The notes under the pieces are model-generated. The model had not been told where the DNA came from and made no database searches. It saw only the letters and a list, made by a program, of their open reading frames with translations. Below, piece by piece: positions 45,802-55,622 of a stretch of 64,000 bases of DNA (position 1 is its first letter; each line of letters begins with the position of its first letter). This DNA is from Planococcus donghaensis (GTDB lineage: Bacteria; Bacillota; Bacilli; Bacillales_A; Planococcaceae): contig NZ_CP016543.2 of the NCBI RefSeq assembly GCF_001687665.2, positions 992,001 through 1,056,000 on the forward strand, read 5' to 3'. A program made the translations under genes and the position numbers.

Positions 45802-47748
45802 TTACAAACAATGCATTGCTTTTTTAGCTTCGGCCCACGGAACTTTATAACCTTGACCTTTAGCACAAAATATAGAAGTCGAAGTATAGAGCGGATCGGC
45901 ATTTTTGTCGTAGCCCATCTTGGAAATCACATGAGCTTCATTGTGGCATACATCGTACCCATCAAATAGTAAACGGAGCGATCCTTTGCCATGAGTCCAT
46001 GCAGCAAACTCCGTGCTGTAATTCATAAATGTTGCAACAGGTACACGACCTTCAATCGTTGTTTTGCCGTCAATTGTTTCTGGTGTTTCAAAACTGCCAT
46101 AAGCTTGTTGTATATCAGATAGTACTTTCCCAATTTGTTCAAAGTTAACTTTTATTTTGAATCGATACATGGGTTCAAGCAATCGATTTTGAGCTTGTTC
46201 CAATCCTTGACGAAGAGCACGAAAAGTAGCTTCTCGAAAATCTCCACCTGAAGTATGTTGGTTGTGTCCACGCCCGGTCACTAAGGTTGCTTTAACATCC
46301 GTCAAAGGAGAACCCGTTAATAATCCATGATGATGTCGCTCAGTTAAATGATGAAGAATCAAGTTTTGATTGCCCGTAGATAACGCATCAGCGTGACACG
46401 AATTCCCGATTTGAAAACCACTGCCTCGTTCGCCAGGTTCTAATTTCAAATGAACTTCTGCATAGTGGCGGAGTGGTTCAAAATGGCCGTAGCCCATAAC
46501 AAGCGCATCAATTGTTTCTTTGTAAAGAATTTCTGGTATTCCAAACTGGATAGAATAACCAAAGCGCTCGAGGATGACTTGTTCTAATACTTCAAGCTGA
46601 ATAATGCCCATTACTTGAATTTGGATCTTTTGAAAATGTTCATCCCAGTAAACCGATAGGGAAGGGTCTTCTGCACCGAGTAGTTGAAAGCTCCTTAACA
46701 CTTCTTTTACATGCACAGTTGAATTAAATAACACGGTTGATTTTAAAGTAGGGAATACTTCTGATTGGGTGTTGTTTGAACAATTGCCAATCACCTCCCC
46801 AATTGATGCTTCGGATAATCCAGCAATCGCAAACAGTTCTCCTGCAACAGCTTGTTCCACTGTTTGAAATTTCATGCCATTGTAAATTCGGATTTGTGAT
46901 ACTTTTTCTTCTACATGTTTTGGTCCATAGGAAAGTTTATCACGAACATTGAGTGTGCCACTTACAGCTTTCAAAAAGCATATTCGGTTTCCATTCTCAT
47001 CATGTCTAATTTTATAAATCCGGGCTCCAAATGGTTCAGCTTGTTGATAAGCACTGACGGTTAATTGGTCAAGTTGATGCAAAAACTCAGAAATGCCGGT
47101 ATCTTGTAAGGCAGAACCGCTGGCGCACGGGAAAATGAGATTTGAAGCAATCAGGTATTGAAAGTGTTCAAGCCAAAGCGCTTCTTCGTAGCCAGTTTCT
47201 ACATATCGAGATAATAGCTCTTCATCTCGTTCTGCGATAAATTCGATTAAAGATTCACTCATCTGTCCATTTTGGAAATCGAATGTGATATCACAAGCAT
47301 TTTTTGAGAAATTCGTTTGAATTTCATTTAACACTTGCTTAGGGTTTGCACCTTCGCGATCGGTTTTATTGATGAAGAAAAAAACGGGAACTTGGTGCTT
47401 TTGTAGAAGCTCCCAAACAGTTTCCGTATGTCCTTCAATCCCATCAACCGCACTGATGATAATAATGGCGTAATCCATTACTTGAATTGAACGTTCCATT
47501 TCTGGTGAAAAATCGACATGTCCAGGTGTATCGATGAGAAAGTAAGTTGAATCTTTATAAGAAAAAGTCGCTTGATCTGCAAAAATAGTAATGCCTCTAC
47601 TTTTTTCAATACTGTGACTATCTAGAAAAGCACTTTGGTGATCCACTCGACCACGCTCACGAATACTTTTTGTATGATAAAGCAATTGCTCTGAAAATGT
47701 AGTTTTACCGGCATCAACATGTGCCAGGATACCAATCGTTTTGTTCAT
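45802..47748 (-). CDS. TetM-like ribosomal-protection GTPase
   Basis: A 648-residue EF-G-like translational GTPase of the Tet(M)/Tet(O) group. G1 is AHVDAGKTT, switch regions include RGITIFADQATF, G3 DTPGHVDF and G4 INKTDREGAN. Domains II-V follow with EF-G-like C-terminal blocks (TGRGHNQHTSGGDFREATFRALRQG). The ending, ICAKGQGYKVPWAEAKK-like, differs from classical Tet(M), so it is a divergent paralogue; tetracycline resistance is possible but not implied. GAGGTG precedes the ATG. No Tet(M)-type attenuator leader is visible. Confidence 0.85.
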   Translation of the reverse strand: MNKTIGILAHVDAGKTTFSEQLLYHTKSIRERGRVDHQSAFLDSHSIEKSRGITIFADQATFSYKDSTYFLIDTPGHVDFSPEMERSIQVMDYAIIIISAVDGIEGHTETVWELLQKHQVPVFFFINKTDREGANPKQVLNEIQTNFSKNACDITFDFQNGQMSESLIEFIAERDEELLSRYVETGYEEALWLEHFQYLIASNLIFPCASGSALQDTGISEFLHQLDQLTVSAYQQAEPFGARIYKIRHDENGNRICFLKAVSGTLNVRDKLSYGPKHVEEKVSQIRIYNGMKFQTVEQAVAGELFAIAGLSEASIGEVIGNCSNNTQSEVFPTLKSTVLFNSTVHVKEVLRSFQLLGAEDPSLSVYWDEHFQKIQIQVMGIIQLEVLEQVILERFGYSIQFGIPEILYKETIDALVMGYGHFEPLRHYAEVHLKLEPGERGSGFQIGNSCHADALSTGNQNLILHHLTERHHHGLLTGSPLTDVKATLVTGRGHNQHTSGGDFREATFRALRQGLEQAQNRLLEPMYRFKIKVNFEQIGKVLSDIQQAYGSFETPETIDGKTTIEGRVPVATFMNYSTEFAAWTHGKGSLRLLFDGYDVCHNEAHVISKMGYDKNADPLYTSTSIFCAKGQGYKVPWAEAKKAMHCL

Positions 47749-47767
47749 ATTGTCACCTCTTGGTTTT

Positions 47768-47776
47768 AGTGTAGCA
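47768..47776 (-). promoter_or_regulatory. Extended -10 promoter of the TetM-like gene
   Basis: Reverse-strand TGCTACACT about 20 nt upstream of the ATG, directly after the amidase terminator. No convincing -35. Confidence 0.35.
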
Positions 47777-47795
47777 GAATTTATATTTATCCATA

Positions 47796-47829
47796 AGAAA
47801 AACGCGAAAACCGAATAGGCTTTCGCGTT
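47796..47829 (-). terminator. Terminator of the amidase gene
   Basis: Reverse strand: AACGCGAAAGCC/GGTTTTCGCGTT (one G-T pair), loop TATTC, then TTTC. Confidence 0.85.
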
Positions 47830-47835
47830 GAAACT

Positions 47836-48384
47836 TTAAATACTGTTTTCAAAACAAGCAATACCAAAGCAAATGCCTTGTGCACAACGCTTTCGGTAAA
47901 GTAGAGACTTGAGCAAATCAACTTCCTGTTTATGTGTCATGAAACCACATTCCACGAGTATAGCTGGCATATGGGTATCGCGCAGTACGGCAAAATCAGC
48001 TTGTTTAACACCCCGATTTTTTCTCCCTGTAATCAACACTAACGATTGTTGAACCATGGCTGCTAATTTTTGTGTAGCTTCTTGAGGTTTATGGTATATA
48101 AACGTCTCTATTCCATTTGCAGAACTAAACGTATGACCCGCTGCATTCGCATGAATTGAAATGAATAAATCCACACGCAATTGATTTGCAAGCCGTGTTC
48201 GTTCGTGAAGGGGCACGTCTAAATCAGGTTGGTGACTAAAAAACACACTATGGCCATCTAGTAGTAATTGTTTTTTTACCTCTTCTGCCACAGCAGTATT
48301 AAAATAAAACTCTCGCAACTTCCCATCGGGTGAGCGCTTTCCAGGTGTATTTGGCCCATGCCCGGCATCGATCATTATTTTCAT
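47836..48384 (-). CDS. N-acetylmuramoyl-L-alanine amidase (Amidase_3) without signal peptide
   Basis: A 182-residue zinc amidase catalytic domain: the zinc ligands appear as DAGHG, the Glu in REFYFNTAVAEE, SIHANA and catalytic Glu in LVECGFMT. It resembles CwlC/CwlD-type amidases that cleave the stem peptide from muramic acid. The gene starts at ATG 48384 with AAGGAGG nine nt upstream; the start directly enters the catalytic domain, with no signal peptide and no cell-wall-binding repeats, as in CwlC, which acts in mother-cell lysis. Divergent from hprK. Confidence 0.88.
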   Translation of the reverse strand: MKIMIDAGHGPNTPGKRSPDGKLREFYFNTAVAEEVKKQLLLDGHSVFFSHQPDLDVPLHERTRLANQLRVDLFISIHANAAGHTFSSANGIETFIYHKPQEATQKLAAMVQQSLVLITGRKNRGVKQADFAVLRDTHMPAILVECGFMTHKQEVDLLKSLLYRKRCAQGICFGIACFENSI

Positions 48385-48464
48385 GTTGAATCTCCTCCTT
48401 TTTCTAGTTATATAGCTAAAGGAAGTGAGGGAAGGGACAAAAATCTTCAAATATAGTTTATCCA

Positions 48465-48473
48465 TGGTAAAAT
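48465..48473 (+). promoter_or_regulatory. Extended -10 promoter of hprK
   Basis: TGGTAAAAT, 78 nt upstream of the hprK ATG, identical to those of yhaO and hit. Confidence 0.45.
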
Positions 48474-48500
48474 AAAAGCAAACCGCATGCAAAACTAGCT

Positions 48501-48520
48501 ATTTCGACAAAATTCGAAAT
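48501..48520. repeat. Inverted repeat in the hprK leader
   Basis: Perfect 7-bp arms ATTTCGA and TCGAAAT with a CAAAAT spacer, 30 nt upstream of the hprK start codon. Could be a hairpin or an operator; no T-run follows. Confidence 0.4.
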
Positions 48521-48550
48521 AATGTGTGGATAGGAAGTGAGGAGCAAAGA

Positions 48551-49477
48551 ATGGGGCAAGTAACGACAAAACAAGTCATGAAAATGTTTGACCTAGATTT
48601 AATCAGCGGAGAAGAAGGCATTGGTCGTCATATTCCCATTAGTGATATTTCGAGACCGGGTTTGGAAATGGCGGGATATTTTACGCATTATCCAGCAAAC
48701 CGTGTGCAATTGCTCGGGAAAACGGAGCTTTCTTTTTTTGCGATGTTAACACCAAAAGAGCGTACCGAACGAATGATGAAACTTTGTACTGACGACACAC
48801 CAGCAATCATTGTTTCGCATGGCGTTTCAGTTCCAAATGAATTGATTGCGGCTTCAAGCAACCGGCATGTTCCGGTTTTGACGACTCCAATGTCGACCAC
48901 TCGTTTTTCAAGTTTACTGACAAACTTTTTAGAAAGTAAATTAGCTCCTACCACAGCGGTTCATGGTGTGCTTGTTGATATATATGGTGTAGGGGTTTTA
49001 CTAACAGGAAAAAGTGGTGTTGGTAAAAGTGAAACTGCGCTTGAACTTGTCAAAAAAGGACATCGTTTAGTTGCTGATGACTGTGTAGAAATTCACCAGG
49101 AAGGTGAAAATACCCTAGTTGGATCGGCACCGAAATTAATCGAGCATCTGCTTGAAATTCGTGGAGTTGGCATCATTGACATTATGACGTTATTTGGTGC
49201 GAGTGCAGTTCGTACATTTAAACGAATTTCACTAGTGATTGATTTGGAAATATGGGATCAAGATAAAACATACGATCGGCTAGGATTAGAAGAAGAAAAG
49301 ATGAAAATTATAGATACACAAGTAACAAAACTGACAATTCCAGTTCGCCCTGGACGAAATTTATCCGTTATTATCGAAGTAGCAGCGATGAACTATCGTT
49401 TAAAACGAATGGGCGTTAATGCAGCTGAAGAATTTTCGAATCGTCTTAATGACGTTATTGCTCAAGACACAAATTAA
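48551..49477 (+). CDS. hprK: HPr kinase/phosphorylase HprK
   Basis: A 308-residue bifunctional enzyme phosphorylating HPr (and Crh) at Ser46, the sensor of carbon catabolite repression. Catalytic domain has Walker [10 protein letters not shown] (near residue 154), the DDCVEI region and signature [10 protein letters not shown]. The start at 48551 has GAGGAG upstream; the longer frame to 48524 is rejected. First of hprK-lgt-yvoD-ppaX-yvoF, the same order as in B. subtilis. Confidence 0.96.
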   Translation: MGQVTTKQVMKMFDLDLISGEEGIGRHIPISDISRPGLEMAGYFTHYPANRVQLLGKTELSFFAMLTPKERTERMMKLCTDDTPAIIVSHGVSVPNELIAASSNRHVPVLTTPMSTTRFSSLLTNFLESKLAPTTAVHGVLVDIYGVGVLLTGKSGVGKSETALELVKKGHRLVADDCVEIHQEGENTLVGSAPKLIEHLLEIRGVGIIDIMTLFGASAVRTFKRISLVIDLEIWDQDKTYDRLGLEEEKMKIIDTQVTKLTIPVRPGRNLSVIIEVAAMNYRLKRMGVNAAEEFSNRLNDVIAQDTN

Positions 49478-49498
49478 GCGAATGGGAAGGTGCACAAA

Positions 49499-50311
49499 AT
49501 GTTTTCATTATTAGCTACAATCGACCCCGTCGCTTTTTCACTCGGACCGATTTCAGTTCGTTGGTATGGCGTAATCATCGCAGCAGGGATTGTCATCGCT
49601 TTTTTAGTAGGACAGCGTGAGATGGTTAAACGGGGATTGCATAACGAATTTTTAACAGATTTATTGATATGGGCGGTTCCGCTCGCGATTGTGGGTGCAC
49701 GTATTTATTATGTGGCTTTTGAGTGGGAACATTATAAAGGTAACCCCGGAGAAATTATTGCCATATGGAATGGTGGAATCGCGATTCATGGTGCTTTGAT
49801 TGCATCAGTGATTGTCGCTTATCTGTTTACGAAAAAGCGCAATACTTCATTTTTAAGAGTAGCGGATATTTTAGCGCCAAGTATTTTAATTGGGCAAGCG
49901 ATAGGCCGTTGGGGAAATTTCATTAACCAAGAAGCACATGGTGGAGAAGTGTCACGCACGTTCTTAGAAAATTTATTTATTCCTGATTGGATTATTAATC
50001 ATATGTACATAGATGGAGCTTATTACCACCCAACCTTCTTGTATGAATCTATGTGGAGCCTAGTAGGTATTATCATTTTACTGTTGCTTCGTAACGTTAA
50101 CTTAGTGCGAGGGGAAATGTTTTTCTTCTATATGATATGGTATTCTGTTGGTCGCTTTTTTATCGAAGCAATGCGGACAGATAGCTTGTATGTAGTTGGG
50201 GAACTTCGGGCAGCACAACTTGTATCTGTAATTGCCATCGTCATTGCCGTGGTATTAATTGTATACCGTCGTGTAGCAATTAAAAATCCACCCCATTACA
50301 AAGATAACTAA
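49499..50311 (+). CDS. lgt: Prolipoprotein diacylglyceryl transferase Lgt
   Basis: A 270-residue integral membrane enzyme that attaches diacylglycerol to the lipobox Cys. The Lgt signature GRWGNFINQEAHGG (near residue 138), the early RWYGVI and HGALIAS segments and C-terminal VGRFFIEAMRTDSL agree with the family. The ATG at 49499 has GGGAAGG eight nt upstream (GTG at 49490 overlaps it). Its products, such as PrsA, depend on this step. Second gene of the hprK operon. Confidence 0.96.
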   Translation: MFSLLATIDPVAFSLGPISVRWYGVIIAAGIVIAFLVGQREMVKRGLHNEFLTDLLIWAVPLAIVGARIYYVAFEWEHYKGNPGEIIAIWNGGIAIHGALIASVIVAYLFTKKRNTSFLRVADILAPSILIGQAIGRWGNFINQEAHGGEVSRTFLENLFIPDWIINHMYIDGAYYHPTFLYESMWSLVGIIILLLLRNVNLVRGEMFFFYMIWYSVGRFFIEAMRTDSLYVVGELRAAQLVSVIAIVIAVVLIVYRRVAIKNPPHYKDN

Positions 50312-50330
50312 TAAAGAAAAGAGCGATTAA

Positions 50331-51266
50331 ATGACGACATTGAAAAATGGATTGAAGGCAGGGTTAAAAACGACTTGGTCGTTAGGGAAAATTATTTTTC
50401 CGATTACCTTGCTCATTACTATGCTTCAATATACACCGGTCTTGCCTTTTGTTATTAATTTAATTGCGCCAGTTATGGGCTTGTTTGGCTTAAGTGGAGA
50501 TGCGGCAATTCCATTAGTTCTGGGGAACGCGCTTAATTTATATGCGGGTATCGCCGGCATCTTGTCTTTGGAATTAACAGTCAAAGAAGTGTTTATCTTG
50601 GCAGTTATGCTATCATTTTCACATAATATTTTTATCGAGACTGGGGTGGCATTAAAGGTTGGCGTTAAGCTATGGGTCGTGTTAGTTGTCCGTTTCGGAT
50701 TGGCTGCACTTTCTGGTGTCATCATCAACTTGTTTTGGCAAGGTGGAGGAGAACTAGCTCAATACGGCTTTGCACCTGAAGTTTCTGCGACGCCTGAGAG
50801 TTGGGTAGGGATTTTGTTCATTGGGCTAGAGAAAGCTTCATTTGGTGTTTTGCAATTGGCAATGATTGTGATTCCGTTAATGGTTATGATCCAGATTTTA
50901 AAAGATAAACACTACCTCCAAAAAATATCTGACACACTAGGCCCTTTAACTCGATTATTGGGTGTTCAAAAAAATGCTTCATTAACATTAGCTTCTGGAC
51001 TTGTTTTTGGATTGGCTATGGGAGCAGGTGTGATGATTCAAGCTGTGCAAGAAGATGGTGTTAGTAAAAAAGACGCGACTTTAGTGTTTATATTCTTAGT
51101 GGCTTGTCACGCCATCGTCGAAGATACGCTAATCTTTATCCCATTAGGAATTCCGATATGGCCGCTACTCGCAATTCGTATAGTTACAGCGCTTGGGTTA
51201 ACTATATTCATCGCTTATATGTGGCGTAAAGGAGAAGAAAAGCAGAAGGAAGTGGTTTCTACATGA
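50331..51266 (+). CDS. yvoD: YvoD-like membrane protein (nucleoside recognition/Gate domain)
   Basis: A 311-residue polytopic membrane protein with a duplicated nucleoside-recognition (Gate) domain; about eight to nine helices. Repeats include GNALNLYAGIAGILSLE and HNIFIETGVALKVG in the first half, and FGLAMGAGVMIQAV and HAIVEDTLIFIPLG in the second. Location and length match B. subtilis YvoD, of unknown function. It starts 20 nt after lgt and ends overlapping ppaX as ATGA. Confidence 0.85.
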   Translation: MTTLKNGLKAGLKTTWSLGKIIFPITLLITMLQYTPVLPFVINLIAPVMGLFGLSGDAAIPLVLGNALNLYAGIAGILSLELTVKEVFILAVMLSFSHNIFIETGVALKVGVKLWVVLVVRFGLAALSGVIINLFWQGGGELAQYGFAPEVSATPESWVGILFIGLEKASFGVLQLAMIVIPLMVMIQILKDKHYLQKISDTLGPLTRLLGVQKNASLTLASGLVFGLAMGAGVMIQAVQEDGVSKKDATLVFIFLVACHAIVEDTLIFIPLGIPIWPLLAIRIVTALGLTIFIAYMWRKGEEKQKEVVST

Positions 51267-51919
51267 CAGAGAAAAAAATCAATACACTTTTATTCGATTT
51301 TGATGGTACGTTATTAGATACAAACGAACTAATCATTCAAACTTTCTTAGCTGTGCTTGATCAACATTATCCGGGCCGTTTTAATCGAGAAGATGCGTTG
51401 CACTTTATTGGCCCGTCATTAGAACAAACTTTTACCGCTATTGACCCAAACCGTGTAGAAGAACTGATAACTGAGTATCGGCAGTTGAACCGAATCATGC
51501 ACGATGATTTAGTTGAAGAATACGATGGAGTAACTGAGACGTTGCATCATTTGAAAGCGCAAGGGTTGAAAATGGCAATTGTCTCAACAAAACGGAGTGA
51601 AACGATTCGTCACGGGTTATCTTTAATGGGGGTTAAGGATGTGTTTGATGTGATAGTTGGTTTAGACCATGTAACCAACCCAAAACCACATCCAGAACCG
51701 GTACAACTGGCTTTAACACGATTAGGGGCATCTCCTGATGAAGCGCTAATGATTGGAGATAACTCGCATGATATCGACGGTGGTAAAAATGCAGGAGTGC
51801 GAACGGCAGGGGTAGCTTGGGCTGCAAAAGGCGAGGACTACTTGGCTAAATTCAAACCAGATTTTATGCTTCAGCACATTAGCGATTTACTGGAATTAAC
51901 AAAAGAGGCTGTAAAATGA
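51263..51919 (+). CDS. ppaX: Pyrophosphatase PpaX (HAD family)
   Basis: A 218-residue haloacid-dehalogenase phosphatase with nucleophile motif FDFDGTLLDT, motif II STKRSE and motif IV MIGDNSHDI. In B. subtilis PpaX hydrolyses pyrophosphate released by HprK/P during phosphorolysis of Ser46-P-HPr. Its place three genes after hprK supports this role. ATGA overlaps with both yvoD and yvoF indicate translational coupling. Confidence 0.94.
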   Translation: MTEKKINTLLFDFDGTLLDTNELIIQTFLAVLDQHYPGRFNREDALHFIGPSLEQTFTAIDPNRVEELITEYRQLNRIMHDDLVEEYDGVTETLHHLKAQGLKMAIVSTKRSETIRHGLSLMGVKDVFDVIVGLDHVTNPKPHPEPVQLALTRLGASPDEALMIGDNSHDIDGGKNAGVRTAGVAWAAKGEDYLAKFKPDFMLQHISDLLELTKEAVK

Positions 51920-52428
51920 GAAACACCCAACGCCATTTTGTAGAAGGACCGAATTCACTTTGGCATATTTACAAAACGGTGCCATTTTGGAAAGTTGCCA
52001 AAAATTTTTTAGTAATTCAAACAGCGAGATATACACCGTTTTTGCCAATGAAAAATTGGTTGTATAAAACTTTTTTGAAAATGAAAATCGGAAAACATTC
52101 TTCTTTTGCGTTAATGGTGATGCCGGATGTTATGTTTCCCGAGAAAATTACAGTTGGAGAAAACTCTGTAATTGGCTACAATACAACGATTCTTGCACAC
52201 GAATATTTAATAGATGAATACCGGCTCGGCGACGTGGTCATCGGAGACCGCGTCATGATCGGAGCAAACACTACGATTTTGCCCGGCATTACGATTGGAA
52301 ACGGTGCCATTGTTTCCGCTGCCACGCTCGTCCATAAAGATGTGCCAGCTGGATCTTTTGTCGGTGGAAATCCGATGAACATCATCTTTACAGCTGAACA
52401 AATGGCAGAGCGACAAGCAAAATCCTGA
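51916..52428 (+). CDS. yvoF: YvoF-like hexapeptide acetyltransferase
   Basis: A 170-residue left-handed beta-helix acyltransferase. Hexapeptide repeats (VIGDRVMIGANTTILPGI, GNGAIVSAATLV) fill residues 75-155. The acceptor is unknown; location and length match B. subtilis YvoF. The stop is followed by a strong terminator, ending the hprK operon. Confidence 0.88.
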   Translation: MRNTQRHFVEGPNSLWHIYKTVPFWKVAKNFLVIQTARYTPFLPMKNWLYKTFLKMKIGKHSSFALMVMPDVMFPEKITVGENSVIGYNTTILAHEYLIDEYRLGDVVIGDRVMIGANTTILPGITIGNGAIVSAATLVHKDVPAGSFVGGNPMNIIFTAEQMAERQAKS

Positions 52429-52456
52429 AAGCACTCAGTGCTTTCAGGATTTTTTT
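52423..52456 (+). terminator. Terminator of the hprK operon
   Basis: Perfect 12-bp arms TCCTGAAAGCAC/GTGCTTTCAGGA, loop TCA, followed by seven T. Confidence 0.93.
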
Positions 52457-52468
52457 CGAGTATATCCC

Positions 52469-52498
52469 TTGACGATAGACGGAAAAATAAGATAAAAT
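52469..52498 (+). promoter_or_regulatory. Sigma-A promoter of the his operon
   Basis: -35 TTGACG (52469-52474), 18-nt spacer, -10 TAAAAT (52493-52498). Only about 55 nt of leader remain before hisZ, too little for a T-box. Confidence 0.75.
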
Positions 52499-52555
52499 GT
52501 GTTTACTTCACCACATTAGCGAGATAAAGTAAAATAACCAATATTAGGGAGTTTT

Positions 52556-53716
52556 ATGATGACTATACAAATGTTTGAGAAACCATTAGGCATGAGAGAT
52601 GATTTTCCATTTATCGCAAAAAAGAAAGCAGAGCTCCGCGCAAGCGGTACGAATATCATTCAACAAGCGGGTTATGAATTGTTGCAGACACCAACGTTAG
52701 AATATTACGAAACCATTGGTAAAATATCGGCTATCGCTGATAACGCCTTGTTTAAACTATTAGACAGTCAAGGAGAAACATTGGTGTTGCGACCAGATAT
52801 GACATCACCAATCGCACGAGTTGCAGCATCTAAACTATTAAAAGAGAAAATGCCAGTTAGACTTGGCTATTATTCAAATGTCTTTCGTGCTCAAAAACGA
52901 GAAGGTGGCCGCCCGGCTGAATTTGAACAAATGGGCGTAGAACTGATAGGCGATGATTCCTTGTATGCCGATGCAGAAGTGATCATTCTTGCAGGCACTA
53001 TCTTAAAAAACTTAAACATCGAATCTAGTCGTTTCGTAATTGGTCACACGCAATTGCTTCAATTGATTCTTGAAGATTTCGGGTTAAACCAAGAGCAAAT
53101 AGAACAAGTACGTAGCGCATTTGTTTCTAAAAATAGTGTTGGGTTTGAAACCTTAGCAAAACAATTACCTATCGAAGAGTCAAGAATGGAGTCGTTTATT
53201 GGTTTGATTTCCACGACTACTGTCGAAGAATGGCAACAATGGGTCAACCCTCATAATTCGAAACAAAGCTCATTATTTGAAGAGATGAAAAAATTAAAGA
53301 AAATATTAGACCGCAATGGATTATCTGAAGCTGTTACTTATGACTTATCATTTAATAGCCACATGACTTATTACACCGGAGTAGTGTTTGAAGTATACGC
53401 TGCAGGTAGTGGTTTTTCACTTGGCAATGGTGGAAGATACGACGGTTTGATGAAGCAATTTGGGCTAGAAGTCGGTGCGACTGGTTTTGGTTTGCGTGTC
53501 GACAGACTATTAGAAATCATGTCAGCTGTCTCTGAACAACAAGAACATATATTAATTTTGTTCGATGCAGATAATGAGGATCAAGCATTTGACGAAGCAC
53601 AAAAACTTCGCACAAATGGGACGCGCGTGACGTTGCAATTTGCACCAGCGGTCAAAGCCACTGATGAATTTAGCAACCATTTCAGCAAGGTTCTACGATT
53701 GGAAGGTGCTAACTAA
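52556..53716 (+). CDS. hisZ: ATP phosphoribosyltransferase regulatory subunit HisZ
   Basis: A 386-residue HisS-like (class II synthetase fold) protein that pairs with short-form HisG. It keeps [25 protein letters not shown] and [19 protein letters not shown] but is not a full synthetase. Two ATGs (52556, 52559) follow AGGGAG; either fits. The stop shares one base with the hisG start. First gene of the his operon. Confidence 0.94.
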   Translation: MMTIQMFEKPLGMRDDFPFIAKKKAELRASGTNIIQQAGYELLQTPTLEYYETIGKISAIADNALFKLLDSQGETLVLRPDMTSPIARVAASKLLKEKMPVRLGYYSNVFRAQKREGGRPAEFEQMGVELIGDDSLYADAEVIILAGTILKNLNIESSRFVIGHTQLLQLILEDFGLNQEQIEQVRSAFVSKNSVGFETLAKQLPIEESRMESFIGLISTTTVEEWQQWVNPHNSKQSSLFEEMKKLKKILDRNGLSEAVTYDLSFNSHMTYYTGVVFEVYAAGSGFSLGNGGRYDGLMKQFGLEVGATGFGLRVDRLLEIMSAVSEQQEHILILFDADNEDQAFDEAQKLRTNGTRVTLQFAPAVKATDEFSNHFSKVLRLEGAN

Positions 53717-54342
53717 TGGATGCATTAACTATAGCAATGCCAAAAGGCAGAATATTTGAAGAAGCTTATGAATTGCTGGTGAAAGCTGGCTATGATTTAC
53801 CGAAAGAACTTGACGATTCAAGAAAGTTAATCGTCGAAGCACCTAATGAGAATATCCGTTTTATTCTTTCAAAACCAATGGATGTTCCAGCCTATGTTGA
53901 ACACGGGGTAGCAGATATCGGCATTGCAGGAAAAGACGTTATGCTGGAACATGACCGTGATGTTTATGAATTACTAGATCTTGGCATTAGCCGTTGCTAT
54001 ATCGCGACTGCAGGTATGCCAGATTCCCCAATGAATAAAGTTTCACCACGTGTCGCAACTAAATACCCGAAAGTAGCTTCACAATATTACCGTGGCAAAG
54101 GCGAACAAGTTGAAATCATTGAATTGAACGGTTCGATTGAATTGGCCCCAATGATTGGCTTGGCTGACCGTATCGTAGATATTGTTTCGACTGGTAAAAC
54201 GTTAAAAGAAAATGGATTAGTTGAATACGAAAAAATCGTCGACATTACGTCACGTTTAATAGCGAATCCTGTAAGTTATCGCTTGAAGCAAAAGCGTATT
54301 AGCGATCTTGTGGAAAGACTAAGAAAGCAGGCAGTTTTATGA
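53716..54342 (+). CDS. hisG: ATP phosphoribosyltransferase HisG, short form
   Basis: A 208-residue catalytic subunit joining ATP and PRPP in the first step of histidine synthesis. It lacks the C-terminal regulatory domain of long HisG, hence the dependence on HisZ. Conserved [12 protein letters not shown] and PRPP loop [14 protein letters not shown]. Feedback inhibition by histidine acts through the HisZ-HisG complex. Confidence 0.95.
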   Translation: MDALTIAMPKGRIFEEAYELLVKAGYDLPKELDDSRKLIVEAPNENIRFILSKPMDVPAYVEHGVADIGIAGKDVMLEHDRDVYELLDLGISRCYIATAGMPDSPMNKVSPRVATKYPKVASQYYRGKGEQVEIIELNGSIELAPMIGLADRIVDIVSTGKTLKENGLVEYEKIVDITSRLIANPVSYRLKQKRISDLVERLRKQAVL

Positions 54343-55622
54343 AAGTGACTCGTCTTTCTTCAGGAATATCCATTAGAAGAACGATTGCAGAAGGCACTGA
54401 ACAGCAAGTCACAGCAGTAAAAGCGATTATTCAGGAAGTGAAAGATCACGGAGACAAAGCAATGTTTCGCTTTACTGAAAAATGGGATGGGGCAAAATTA
54501 ACTTCTTTACGTGTGACAGAAGAAGAAATTGCGCAGGCGGTGGAGCGCTTTGATCCTCAATTGTTAGCGGACTTAACTGAAGCAGCGGCGAATATTCGGA
54601 AGTACCACGAAAGTCAACAGCAACAAGGTTATCGTTTAGATAATGAAGATGGCTCATATGTCGCACAACGTGTAACAGCCATCGAATCAGCTGGGCTTTA
54701 TGTGCCGGGCGGTACCGCTGCATATCCATCATCGGTATTGATGAATGTCATACCAGCACAAGTAGCGGGAGTTTCACGCATTGTGCTTATATCCCCACCA
54801 AGTAAAGACGGTACTTTGTCGGATGGCGTACTCGCATCCGCTCATATTCTCGGCATTTCGGAAGTGTATAAATCGGGTGGTGCACAAGCGGTTGCTGCAT
54901 TAGCTTACGGCACAGAATCGATTGTACCCGTTGATAAAATTACAGGACCTGGCAATATTTTTGTCGCCCTTGCTAAACGAGAAGTAAATGGGGACGTGGC
55001 CATTGACATGATTGCTGGACCAAGTGAAATTGCGATTATTGCGGATGATACAGCTTATGCAGATGAAGTAGCTGCAGATTTGTTGTCTCAAGCGGAACAT
55101 GATCCACTTGCTAGCGCTGTATTACTTACAACAAGCGAAAAACTAGCAGATGCGGTTTCCGAACAAGTGGAGAAACAGCTGGCAAGTTTGCCGCGTGAAG
55201 CTATTGCCAGCCCAGCAATTGCAAACCACAGCATGATTTATATTGGAGACTCAATAAATGAGCTCATTGAAGCTGCAGATCAACTAGCACCCGAACATTT
55301 GGAAATTATGACAGCAGATGCCGAAGCAGTCGCTGATAAAATTCGCCATGCCGGCGCTATTTTTATCGGCCGTTACTCTTCTGAACCAATTGGTGATTAT
55401 TTCGCGGGAACGAATCACGTTTTGCCGACAAATAGCACGGCCCGTTTTTCAAGTGCATTATCGGTATATGACTTTATAAAACGAACGAGCATTATTCGCT
55501 ATAGTGAAAAAGCGTGGCAAAACAATAAAGAAAAAATCGCTCGTCTAGCACGTCTTGAAGGCTTAGAAGGACATGCACGTGCAGTCGAATCACGGTCGTG
55601 GGAAAAGGGGACAACTAAATGA
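54339..55622 (+). CDS. hisD: Histidinol dehydrogenase HisD
   Basis: A 427-residue zinc enzyme performing the last two oxidations, histidinol to histidine. The signature [30 protein letters not shown] region, [13 protein letters not shown] and the C-terminal AGTNHVLPT are present. ATGA overlaps on both sides. Confidence 0.96.
   Translation: MKVTRLSSGISIRRTIAEGTEQQVTAVKAIIQEVKDHGDKAMFRFTEKWDGAKLTSLRVTEEEIAQAVERFDPQLLADLTEAAANIRKYHESQQQQGYRLDNEDGSYVAQRVTAIESAGLYVPGGTAAYPSSVLMNVIPAQVAGVSRIVLISPPSKDGTLSDGVLASAHILGISEVYKSGGAQAVAALAYGTESIVPVDKITGPGNIFVALAKREVNGDVAIDMIAGPSEIAIIADDTAYADEVAADLLSQAEHDPLASAVLLTTSEKLADAVSEQVEKQLASLPREAIASPAIANHSMIYIGDSINELIEAADQLAPEHLEIMTADAEAVADKIRHAGAIFIGRYSSEPIGDYFAGTNHVLPTNSTARFSSALSVYDFIKRTSIIRYSEKAWQNNKEKIARLARLEGLEGHARAVESRSWEKGTTK

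Noticed and set aside
52499..52555. T-box or histidine attenuator before hisZ
   Set aside because: The leader is too short and has no T-box sequence or His codon run; only a weak TTTACTT/AAAGTAAA dyad.
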